Shown: one piece after another, positions 7,207 to 13,478 of the stretch
Numbering within the stretch: position 1 is the first letter of the stretch
Layout: each line of letters starts with the position of its first letter
Source of the DNA: an uncultured Selenomonas sp.
GTDB taxonomy: Bacteria > Bacillota > Negativicutes > Selenomonadales > Selenomonadaceae
Direction of reading: 5' to 3'
Assembly: GCA_937915915.1 (NCBI GenBank)
Contig: CALGGN010000414.1
Coordinates: 1 to 13,478 of the forward strand
Length of the DNA stretch: 13,478 bases
Position numbers and translations under genes: made by a program
Notes under the pieces: model-generated
What the model saw: the letters and a program-made list of their open reading frames with translations, nothing else
Told to the model about the DNA's origin: nothing
Database searches by the model: none

Positions 7207-9393
7207 ATGGGAAAGAAGCCTTCCGATTCTCGGCAGCTGAACGAATATGACCGATTCCGAGGACTGTGGCAATTCCACGCAAGCAAGGACGTGCTGGAAC
7301 AGCACTGCCGTGCGTTGTGCATCAATCAGGAGATATGGAACAGCGCGCCCAATCTTCTTTGGATTATGTGCCTTTCCTTTCTTCTGGAGTGCAATCGGGA
7401 AAGGGAAGCAAGGGACGTATTCGACCGTTATGTTTCGAAGTATGGCTGCAAGGATTTTCACCGTTCTGTCCGTGTAGCGGAATATGCCCTGCAGCATGGA
7501 GAGAGCAATTCCGCCATCATATCAACCGTGGCAGTTTGGCATTGCCTCAAGGAGAATCGGGCGAAAGAGGAATTTGTGAACTACGTCCGTGGGAAACGCA
7601 TTGCCGTAGTGGGAAACGGGGGAGGGGAACTGGGCTTAGGAAAAGGCGCAGAGATTGACTCCCACGATATTGTGATTCGGTTCAACAATTATCCGTTAAA
7701 GGGATTTGAGCAGGATTACGGCACAAAAACGGATGTATGGGTCAGGGTCGGGAACAATGAAGTAAATCTGCGGGACATTGCACCCTATCGTTTTGTGATT
7801 TTCGAACCGGACTTATCGAGAAGCATTCCTCCGAAAGAAGTGGTGACGATTTTGCGTCGCTACGTCGCATACTACCCGCAGAAGATTCTTTACCTGGATA
7901 CGGACTTCAAGACGTCTATGAGGGAGGATACGGGAATCTTGAATCCATCCTCCGGATGCATGATGGTGTACTGGCTGCACAGGATTCTGGGTTCCTTGGA
8001 GCAAGTGGATTTGTATGGCTTTGCGGCTCTTTCGGAAACGAAAGACTACTCCCACTACTACGATGACTTGAGCAAAATGAAAAGCTTCCATTATCCCAGG
8101 GAGGAAGAGCGGCTGATTTGCAGCCTTTTGGGAATTCCTTCGAAAGTGGAGAAGCCATGCACCCTCTATGTGGCTGCCTATCGGAAGGTTGACTTTGCGT
8201 CCGGCAAGACAGGAGGCCCCGGCGGGGTATGCGCGTTGATGCGGGACCTTATCGGTGAGCAGTTATCGAAAGCTCAAGTCAAATATCTGTTCCAGGAGGA
8301 GGCACCGGAGCGAGATGTGTTAGCCTTGGAGGCAAGCATGCCCGGAAAGCTCAAGGGAATTCTTCGTGGCGCAGATTTTATCTTCCAGCAGAAAGACCTC
8401 CGGAACAGTCTTGACAACAATGAGGATGTACGCATTGTATGCCATGATATAGGAACGGCCTACGGCGCCTTTCTGGCGGGGATTCCCTATGTGCTTGTCT
8501 ACCATCAGCAGGGCAGCATTGCGCAGGAAATGGAATCCGCAGGAGCTCCGTGCCCGGATGATTTCAAGGAGGTTCTGAAATACATTGAAACCGCTGTGTT
8601 CTGTCATGCCTATCGGGTTTATTTTCCATCCTTGGGGGCGAGGGATTTTTTCAAAAAAACATCCTTGATGGACAAGGAGGCATTGGCGGCAGTGCCATTT
8701 TCTGATACAGCTCTTTACAACACGGTCCATGAAAAGAAAAAAGACGATTGCCCCCCCTCCGTAGACAGCCTGGGACAAGCAGACGGAGATGGGGAGGATC
8801 CCCTTGCCTTGATGCAGTTAGCCCTTCAATGCTACGACGAAGTTTTCTTAAGCGTTGGGGACTTTGTGCAGGATAAGGGAATGGATCGTGTGCCGAACTT
8901 CCTTGGAAAGTATGTGGAAAGGACAGGAAAAAAGGTGGCATGGATTGCCATTGGAGTCGCGACGGACAAGTCCCTATATGAAACCTTGACATCCTCCGCA
9001 AACTCTTGGGACTTCGATGCATTTTTTCAAGGGGAGCGGATAGATCATGCCATTCTCCTGCAGCTTTTGGAGGTGGTCGACTACTTCATCATGCTCCACC
9101 GAAACAGCATTTTCGACTTGGCAGTCCTGGAGGCGATGCGAGCAGGAAAGCGCATCATCCTGTCCCGTGTGGGAGGGAACCCGGAGTTCAACGTGGAGGA
9201 CAACATTCTTTTGGTGGATGACGACCACATGGACGCGGCAGTGGAGGAAGTATCGAAACGATCGGGAGAAGCGTGGGAATCAGGCAACCGAAAGGCTTTT
9301 TGGCAGCACTTTTCTCCTGCATGCTTCAGGGAAAGATATGAGGACATGATACGGGAATTTTTGGGGGATTTTGAGGGAATATCATTCACTTAG
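7207..9393 (+). CDS. Two-transferase fusion: GT29 sialyltransferase plus GT4-like GT-B glycosyltransferase
   Basis: A 728-residue cytosolic protein and paralogue of the upstream giant. Residues 10-128 are the helical TPR-like segment. Residues 129 to about 310 are the GT29 domain: motif L IAVVGN (132-137) with EIDSHDIVIRFNN (149-161), motif S PSSG (247-250) to DLYGF, motif III HYYD (283-286) and motif VS HX4E (His295, Glu300). As in the first copy, the eukaryotic disulfide cysteine before AVVGN is absent (Ile132), as expected for a cytoplasmic enzyme. Residues 319 to about 510 are the N-half of a GT-B enzyme (CHDIGTAYGA at 412-421). After a low-complexity linker, residues 547-728 form the GT4-like C-half, with SVGDF...KG (549-558) and LEAMRAGKRIILSRVGGNPE (641-660). 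The first Glu of the usual EX7E motif is Ser634. The most direct reading is that it adds a nonulosonic acid from the CMP donor made upstream and a second sugar; linkage and acceptor are unknown. Confidence 0.9.
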   Translation: MGKKPSDSRQLNEYDRFRGLWQFHASKDVLEQHCRALCINQEIWNSAPNLLWIMCLSFLLECNREREARDVFDRYVSKYGCKDFHRSVRVAEYALQHGESNSAIISTVAVWHCLKENRAKEEFVNYVRGKRIAVVGNGGGELGLGKGAEIDSHDIVIRFNNYPLKGFEQDYGTKTDVWVRVGNNEVNLRDIAPYRFVIFEPDLSRSIPPKEVVTILRRYVAYYPQKILYLDTDFKTSMREDTGILNPSSGCMMVYWLHRILGSLEQVDLYGFAALSETKDYSHYYDDLSKMKSFHYPREEERLICSLLGIPSKVEKPCTLYVAAYRKVDFASGKTGGPGGVCALMRDLIGEQLSKAQVKYLFQEEAPERDVLALEASMPGKLKGILRGADFIFQQKDLRNSLDNNEDVRIVCHDIGTAYGAFLAGIPYVLVYHQQGSIAQEMESAGAPCPDDFKEVLKYIETAVFCHAYRVYFPSLGARDFFKKTSLMDKEALAAVPFSDTALYNTVHEKKKDDCPPSVDSLGQADGDGEDPLALMQLALQCYDEVFLSVGDFVQDKGMDRVPNFLGKYVERTGKKVAWIAIGVATDKSLYETLTSSANSWDFDAFFQGERIDHAILLQLLEVVDYFIMLHRNSIFDLAVLEAMRAGKRIILSRVGGNPEFNVEDNILLVDDDHMDAAVEEVSKRSGEAWESGNRKAFWQHFSPACFRERYEDMIREFLGDFEGISFT
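7252..8724 (+). repeat. Shared helical + GT29 + GT-B N-half module, copy 2
   Basis: Second copy of the module at 4207-5640, in the same orientation about 3 kb downstream. Nucleotide identity looks high in the sialylmotif blocks (for example around 4651-4720 against 7699-7768) and low in the helical segment. It is therefore a diverged duplication and not a recent copy. Confidence 0.85.
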
Positions 9394-9412
9394 TCTGTTT
9401 TGAGAAAAGAAT

Positions 9413-9419
9413 GGGAGGG
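9413..9419 (+). promoter_or_regulatory. Ribosome binding site choosing ATG 9427
   Basis: GGGAGGG ends seven bases before ATG 9427. The in-frame TTG at 9400 lies upstream of this site and would be translated through it, so the shorter start is preferred. The same TGGGAGGGCA string recurs before the next gene. Confidence 0.75.
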
Positions 9420-9426
9420 CAGTGCC

Positions 9427-10593
9427 ATGAAGGTCGTGTTTATTGCAGATAATCGTAACCGAAGGAATCTTGGGTGCAGGGCAACAAGCATAGCGCTGTC
9501 TGCCCTGATTTCCCAAAGGCATGACATCGTGGGATGCATCAGTGGCTCCCTTACACTTATGTCCCGTCCCGATGTAGAAGAATTCCTGACTTGGGATTTC
9601 GAGAAATCCATCCGCAACATTAAACAGCATTCATCCGTTGACAAGAGATACCGGGAACTTGATTTGGATCGATATGATTTTGATGCCATTGTCATCAACG
9701 GGGAAGGAACCATGATAATGACGACTCCGCCGCGCATTGATACCATGTACTATTTGCTGTTTTGCTATTGGGCGAGGAAGAAAGGGAAGCATGTGTTCTT
9801 TGTCAATGCTATGTACTCTGATTGCCCGGTCACCGGAAGAAATCTGACGACACTGCAACTGACGAATGAAATTCTCTCCCAATGTGATTTTGTAAGTGCA
9901 AGGGATCCTTTTTCTTACCGATATGTGACAGAGAATATGAAATCCATCAAACTCGAATATATTCCGGATGCTCTCTTCACTTGGTATTCCAAAAGAGCAC
10001 CGGAAGAAATGCTTTGGCGAGTCAGGGAGCTCATGCCTTTTGGCATGGAATCAGACGGAAATTTGAGAGAGGGATGCCTAAGGTCAAGGCGGTACCTTTT
10101 GATTTCCGGTGGTTCTCTGGCGGCGAGAACTAAGGCAGAGGCAACAGAATCCTATACGATGCTGGTGAATCAGCTGAAAAAAGTCACAGATTTGGAAATC
10201 GTGCTCTTGGAAGCATGTGGCGGGGATTCCTTCTTATACGATGTGGCAAAAAAGACCCATACGATTCTGATTTCTGCGCACCTGCCCATCTTCATGCTGT
10301 TGAATCTCCTGTCCCATGCTGCCATTTTCTTGTCCGGCAGATTCCATCCCAGCATTATGGCATCTCTGGGAAACGTTCCCTGCGTCTTTTTTGAGCCAAA
10401 TTCTCACAAGAATCTCGGCCTGCAGGAAATGCTCGGTTATCGTCCTATCATGCAGTTCCACGCATGTCCGACGCAGGAGGACATTGCCAAGATCTGCAAT
10501 ATCGTGTCCCGCATCTGCTCTGGGCAGGTTTTGGTTCGCATGGATATCCAGTCTTTGGCGCAAAAGGCATCGGAGCTATTGAGATTTCTGTAA
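9427..10593 (+). CDS. Polysaccharide pyruvyl transferase family protein
   Basis: A 388-residue protein of the PF04230 family (CsaB/WcaK-like). Characterised members move pyruvate from phosphoenolpyruvate onto sugars of cell-wall or exported polysaccharides as a ketal; some family members have other or unknown roles. Visible features are the N-terminal MKVVFIADN strand and NLGCRA turn, INGEGTMI (90-97) where the family has a Gly/Glu-rich loop, SARDPFSYRYV and the C-terminal SGRFHPSIMASLG (303-315) with its conserved Arg and His. FEPNSHKN follows. The protein has a GT-B-like two-domain length and no membrane segment. It begins 33 bases after the preceding gene and continues the same gene run, so it probably decorates the glycan made by the upstream transferases. 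Pyruvate and PEP also link it chemically to the NeuB step. The substrate is unknown. Confidence 0.87.
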   Translation: MKVVFIADNRNRRNLGCRATSIALSALISQRHDIVGCISGSLTLMSRPDVEEFLTWDFEKSIRNIKQHSSVDKRYRELDLDRYDFDAIVINGEGTMIMTTPPRIDTMYYLLFCYWARKKGKHVFFVNAMYSDCPVTGRNLTTLQLTNEILSQCDFVSARDPFSYRYVTENMKSIKLEYIPDALFTWYSKRAPEEMLWRVRELMPFGMESDGNLREGCLRSRRYLLISGGSLAARTKAEATESYTMLVNQLKKVTDLEIVLLEACGGDSFLYDVAKKTHTILISAHLPIFMLLNLLSHAAIFLSGRFHPSIMASLGNVPCVFFEPNSHKNLGLQEMLGYRPIMQFHACPTQEDIAKICNIVSRICSGQVLVRMDIQSLAQKASELLRFL

Positions 10594-10605
10594 GGAAGAT
10601 GTTTT

Positions 10606-10612
10606 GGGAGGG
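10606..10612 (+). promoter_or_regulatory. Ribosome binding site choosing ATG 10622
   Basis: GGGAGGG ends nine bases before ATG 10622. Earlier in-frame starts (TTG 10604, GTG 10616) overlap the site or sit within three bases of it. Confidence 0.7.
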
Positions 10613-10621
10613 CATGTGCTT

Positions 10622-11449
10622 ATGATAGATCGAATGGGAGTACATTGGAAACTCCCGTATCATTTGAACCGTTATGAATATGATTTTAAGGAGCATTCTC
10701 CTGAAAAGAAGGCGTTGATTGTAACTTTTTCCCCCGGTCGCGGATATGCCTTTTACAAGAAGAGTTTCAAGCATGACACCCTGTATATTCGTTCCAAGGG
10801 GGTTAGTTACTATACCATGCAGGCAGGCAGATTGGCCGATAACATAAAATACATTTTTCTGCATGGAGGGTACAAGAAACTACTTCTCATCGGCTCATCG
10901 AAAGGCGGGTTTGCTTCCCTGCTCTATGGCGCTCTTCTAGCCGATAAGCTGCCAAGAAAAAGTGTGGTATCCATGGCGTTTTCGCCGCAAACCCAAGTGT
11001 ATCCTTACAATGAAAACTTGACCTTTCCAAGCTACAAGCAGCTATACCGGATGGTTTATTCCGGGGAAATCTCGGATGTAGGCATGTCCTGCTTGAAAAA
11101 ATACGGGAATGTTAGTGTAATGCTGGAACATAGGAATCTATTTTGCGATGTGTATTATCCTGAGCTTCTTGTGCGCGATATGCGGGAAGCATGCAGACTT
11201 ATTGGGAGGAACATTCGAAAGAATCCCATTCCCATTGACATTCACGGCGTTGTTATGCTGTACTTTCTAGAAAACAGAAACAGGGCGAGTGTTGAGAAAT
11301 TATGCAATCGACTGTATTCCCAAAGAGAGCGGGATTCAGATTTGTTGCATACTCTTCCACAGGACAGAAATATCATGATTGAAAATCTAATGTCTATAAA
11401 ATTTATACGACCAATCGATGAGATTATAGAAGAGGATCTTCGTTTTTGA
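10622..11449 (+). CDS. Alpha/beta-hydrolase-like protein, possible glycan acyl- or esterase enzyme
   Basis: A 275-residue protein without a confident family name. It shows an alpha/beta-hydrolase core: a hydrophobic strand (ALIVTFS), then KKLLLIGSSKGGFASLLYG, in which G91-S-S93-K-G95 is a GxSxG nucleophile elbow, followed by a SVVSMAFSP strand. His208 in IDIHG is the best candidate for the catalytic histidine; the acid residue is not clear. No signal peptide or membrane helix is present, so it should act in the cytosol. It lies 28 bases after the pyruvyl transferase gene and 16 before the KpsC-like gene, so it is almost surely co-transcribed. Glycan loci often encode such proteins as acyltransferases, deacetylases or Asp2-like accessory factors. 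Any of these is possible, and the precise role is unknown. Confidence 0.75.
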   Translation: MIDRMGVHWKLPYHLNRYEYDFKEHSPEKKALIVTFSPGRGYAFYKKSFKHDTLYIRSKGVSYYTMQAGRLADNIKYIFLHGGYKKLLLIGSSKGGFASLLYGALLADKLPRKSVVSMAFSPQTQVYPYNENLTFPSYKQLYRMVYSGEISDVGMSCLKKYGNVSVMLEHRNLFCDVYYPELLVRDMREACRLIGRNIRKNPIPIDIHGVVMLYFLENRNRASVEKLCNRLYSQRERDSDLLHTLPQDRNIMIENLMSIKFIRPIDEIIEEDLRF

Positions 11450-11453
11450 GGAA

Positions 11454-11458
11454 AGGGG
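11454..11458 (+). promoter_or_regulatory. Ribosome binding site supporting a TTG start at 11466
   Basis: AGGGG within AGGAAAGGGG (11449-11458) overlaps the preceding stop and lies seven bases before TTG 11466. The next in-frame ATG is 34 codons later, inside the Rossmann-like domain. The rare TTG start is therefore the likely one. Confidence 0.65.
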
Positions 11459-11465
11459 CATTGAT

Positions 11466-12953
11466 TTGAAGGAGTTGGCCTTTTGGGGTTGCGGAAGCCG
11501 TGCCGAGGATGCACTGGGGCTTCTGGACGGCTGGGATATTCGGGCAGTCATCGACAACAATCCCAAGATGCAGGGAACCACATGGCATGGGATTCCTGTG
11601 ATATCCTTTGCGGATTTCTTGGAACTGGAGCATCCTCCTGTTCTTCTGGTCACGCCGCACTTTCCGGGGGAAATTCTTTCGCAGTTGGAGCAGCATGACA
11701 TATATCGCTGGATTCTCTACAATGATATTTTGGAGAATCGCCTTCCGAAAACGGGTGGGGACTGCGATGTTGCTTGGCGTGCAGAGAAAATGAGCTTTTT
11801 CTGTCAGGTGCTTGCCCTGCAGCTCAAACGATTGAAACTCTTGGCGCAGGAATACTTCTTTGAGTGCTTTCTCCGGAGTGGGAGTAAGGAGGTAGTGGGA
11901 GTTGCAGATTTTCTTTCCCTTGCAAGATCTGCCAAGCACCCCATCCTCCAATATCGCTCTAGGAACGTGTTTGATACGGCTTCCATCCTTTTTGACGGAA
12001 AGCTCCGATTGGTGAAGGGGGCAAAACTTCCTAGGGAGGCGGATTTTCTCTATATTCACAGTCTGTACAACGAGGACTATGATGAGAAGTTTCTGGAACT
12101 GGCAGCAAGAGCAAAGGGAATCCCAACGGTCATTGCCGAGGATGGGCTGCTTTTAAGCATTGAGCCGAGAGAGCAACAAAGCAACAATCGGTTCAATCAA
12201 GGGCATTCTCAAATCATTGATGATGGAGGAATCTATATCAATGCCCATTCTCCGTCCCGCATGGAAAATATTCTAAATTCCAATTGGTATATGAGCAAGG
12301 ACGAGAAGGCTCGTGCGTCCGCATTGATTCAAAAAATATTGACAACGAAGATTACAAAATACAATTTTGCAGCACTGCATTCCCCAGCATTGGGCATGCA
12401 TTGCAATTGCAGGGTGTTGGTGGTAGATCAATTGCCAAATGACAAGTCCATCACTTATGGCATGGTGATGGAAGAAGACTTTTCTAGGATGCTGGAAACT
12501 GCACTGAAGGAAAATCCAGGAGCCGACATCTACGTAAAGGAACATCCTGTGAAGAGCCAGGGCCATTTTTCTGACTTTGCGAAAAATCCCCGCATCCATT
12601 TTTTGCGGGAACCGATGAACCCACTTATCCTTCTGGAACAAATGGACAAGGTCTATACATGCACAAGCCAGATGGGTTTTGAGGCTCTTCTGTGCGGAAA
12701 GGAAGTTCATGTGTTTGGAATGCCTTTTTATGCCGGATGGGGCATTACAATGGATCGGAAAAAGTTGGAACGCAGGACAAGGATGCGTACATTGGAAGAA
12801 GTCTTTTATGTTGCCTATGTCATGTGCAGTTTATATGTCAGTTTCAAGGATGAAAGGGTCTGTGAAATAGAGCAGGCTATAGATGAACTCCTGGAACTTC
12901 GGGAGGAATATTGGAAGCAAAACAATATTTTTCTTCCTCATGATGTTCCATGA
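11466..12953 (+). CDS. Rossmann-like domain fused to KpsC/KpsS-like capsule glycosyltransferase
   Basis: A 495-residue protein. Residues 1 to about 95 are a Rossmann-like domain with FWGCGSRAED (6-15) and VIDNNPKMQG, akin to the tandem domains at the start of the 1250-residue protein. From about residue 160 onward it matches the Capsule_synth (KpsC/KpsS) family, which includes Kdo transferases that build the lipid-linked base of group 2 capsules. Motifs are IAEDG (223-227), YVKEHP (356-361), TCTSQMGFEALLCGKEVHVF (398-417) and GMPFYAGWG (418-426), followed by RRTRMRTLEE. KpsC itself carries two such domains in about 670 residues; here there is one. Since Kdo and nonulosonic acids are chemically similar CMP-activated ulosonic acids, this enzyme may use a CMP-Kdo or a CMP-nonulosonate donor. 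Which one is inference. There is no membrane segment. Confidence 0.87.
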   Translation: MKELAFWGCGSRAEDALGLLDGWDIRAVIDNNPKMQGTTWHGIPVISFADFLELEHPPVLLVTPHFPGEILSQLEQHDIYRWILYNDILENRLPKTGGDCDVAWRAEKMSFFCQVLALQLKRLKLLAQEYFFECFLRSGSKEVVGVADFLSLARSAKHPILQYRSRNVFDTASILFDGKLRLVKGAKLPREADFLYIHSLYNEDYDEKFLELAARAKGIPTVIAEDGLLLSIEPREQQSNNRFNQGHSQIIDDGGIYINAHSPSRMENILNSNWYMSKDEKARASALIQKILTTKITKYNFAALHSPALGMHCNCRVLVVDQLPNDKSITYGMVMEEDFSRMLETALKENPGADIYVKEHPVKSQGHFSDFAKNPRIHFLREPMNPLILLEQMDKVYTCTSQMGFEALLCGKEVHVFGMPFYAGWGITMDRKKLERRTRMRTLEEVFYVAYVMCSLYVSFKDERVCEIEQAIDELLELREEYWKQNNIFLPHDVP

Positions 12954-13105
12954 AGGATATCAAGCAGAGGGCTTGTTTTGGGAGCATAGGTGAGACGGTA
13001 TATATGGGGACTCATCAATCGTTTTGTCTTGATGGAATGTTCCGTGGAGACAGGACACCGGGAATTTTTTATGGAGGAAATGCCGTTGTATTTGGTCGAT
13101 ATTGA
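12950..13105 (+). CDS. Possible 51-codon ORF coupled to the KpsC-like gene by an ATGA overlap
   Basis: ATG 12950 overlaps the TGA at 12951-12953, a classic translational-coupling arrangement, and opens a frame of 51 codons ending at TGA 13103. The product would begin MKDIKQRACFGSIGETVYMG and matches no family I recognise. It overlaps the N-terminal part of the 12990 gene in another frame. Either this is chance, or the true N-terminus of the last protein lies in this frame and a frameshift separates them. Confidence 0.2.
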   Translation: MKDIKQRACFGSIGETVYMGTHQSFCLDGMFRGDRTPGIFYGGNAVVFGRY

Positions 13106-13460
13106 CTTAAGGAAATTGAAAGAACGTGCTAAGAGAGAATCTTTTTTTTGTTTTGGCGGTGGAAAGATGTTGCAGGATCTGTTTCGCGCATGTCCTATCG
13201 AGAATTCCGTTGAGGGGATCATTGACAATGATTCAGTGAAGTGGGGAAGCTTTTTTTCGATTCGCGAAAAGTCAATTCCCATCATGTCACTGGAACAGGC
13301 GGTGGAGCAGGGAGCAACGAAGAAAAAAATGCTGTTGACTGTGTCATATTTGGGCGGCGTTGACATTATGGAACAACTTCGAGGCAACGCGGCGTTTAAA
13401 GATGTTTCCCTGTATTGGGTTTTGTTTTTGACAGAAGAAATACGGCAGGCTTGCCGGTAA
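12990..13460 (+). CDS. Small protein with a single Rossmann-like domain, function unknown
   Basis: Up to 156 residues. Residues 50 to about 150 resemble the Rossmann-like domains of the 1250-residue and KpsC-like proteins: SFFCFGGGKMLQD replaces the IYGxG segment, GIIDNDSVKWG parallels VIDNNPKMQG, and IPIMSLEQAVEQG parallels IPVISFADFLE. It could be a free-standing regulatory or sugar-nucleotide-binding subunit, or the remnant of a larger fusion. The GTG start at 12990 has GGGAG six bases upstream. ATG 13071 or 13080 would remove a poorly conserved-looking N-terminus and are real alternatives. The gene contains T runs at 13142-13149 (eight) and 13251-13257 (seven). The first part overlaps a different open frame that begins at 12950. 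Confidence 0.55.
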   Translation: MRRYIWGLINRFVLMECSVETGHREFFMEEMPLYLVDIDLRKLKERAKRESFFCFGGGKMLQDLFRACPIENSVEGIIDNDSVKWGSFFSIREKSIPIMSLEQAVEQGATKKKMLLTVSYLGGVDIMEQLRGNAAFKDVSLYWVLFLTEEIRQACR

Positions 13461-13478
13461 TCGATTCCGTCAAATTTT

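Noticed and set aside
1..13478. CRISPR arrays, tRNA/rRNA genes, insertion sequences or attachment sites
   Set aside because: No regularly spaced repeats, RNA-gene signatures, transposase motifs or flanking inverted repeats were seen; the only repeats are diverged protein-domain duplications.

Overview
The first 45 bases are not genomic: they match the Illumina P5/TruSeq universal adapter, so the window is the untrimmed 5' end of an assembled contig. From base 46 onward everything supportable lies on the + strand and encodes bacterial glycan assembly. Strong AGGAGG-like ribosome binding sites suggest a Firmicutes-type translation system. Nonulosonic-acid genes and a KpsC/KpsS-like glycosyltransferase suggest a diderm envelope. 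Together these point to a Negativicutes-like organism (Selenomonas and relatives); this is inference, as no phylogenetic marker is present.

Region 1 (100-2146) makes the activated sugar. A short NeuB-type nonulosonate synthase overlaps a two-domain protein made of a NeuA-type CMP-nonulosonate synthetase fused to a KdsC-like HAD phosphatase with an intact active site. Together they could condense PEP with a (possibly phosphorylated) amino-hexose, dephosphorylate the product and activate it with CTP.

Region 2 (2181-3203) is a GT61/DUF563-type glycosyltransferase, followed by a gap of about 210 bases, the longest without a gene.

Region 3 (3414-9393) holds two giant paralogous proteins. The 1250-residue protein carries two tandem Rossmann-like domains, a helical (TPR-like) segment, a sialyltransferase domain with all four GT29 sialylmotifs, the N-terminal half of a GT-B transferase, a DUF115/GT42-like domain and a C-terminal GT-A domain with a DxD motif. 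The 728-residue protein repeats the helical, GT29 and GT-B N-half modules but ends in a normal GT4-like C-half. GT29 is best known from eukaryotic Golgi enzymes, so two such domains directly downstream of CMP-nonulosonate synthesis are the most striking content here.

Region 4 (9427-13460) continues as a tightly packed gene run: a polysaccharide pyruvyl transferase family protein, an alpha/beta-hydrolase-like protein with a GxSxG elbow, a fusion of a Rossmann-like domain to a KpsC/KpsS-like transferase, and a small protein made mostly of one more copy of that Rossmann-like domain.

The genes read as one pathway: make and activate a nonulosonic acid, transfer it with GT29 (and perhaps GT42-like and KpsC-like) enzymes, extend with other transferases, and decorate with pyruvate or an acyl/ester modification. 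No signal peptide, membrane segment, flippase, polymerase, ABC exporter or flagellin gene is visible. The acceptor (flagellin, capsule or lipopolysaccharide) therefore cannot be decided from this window.
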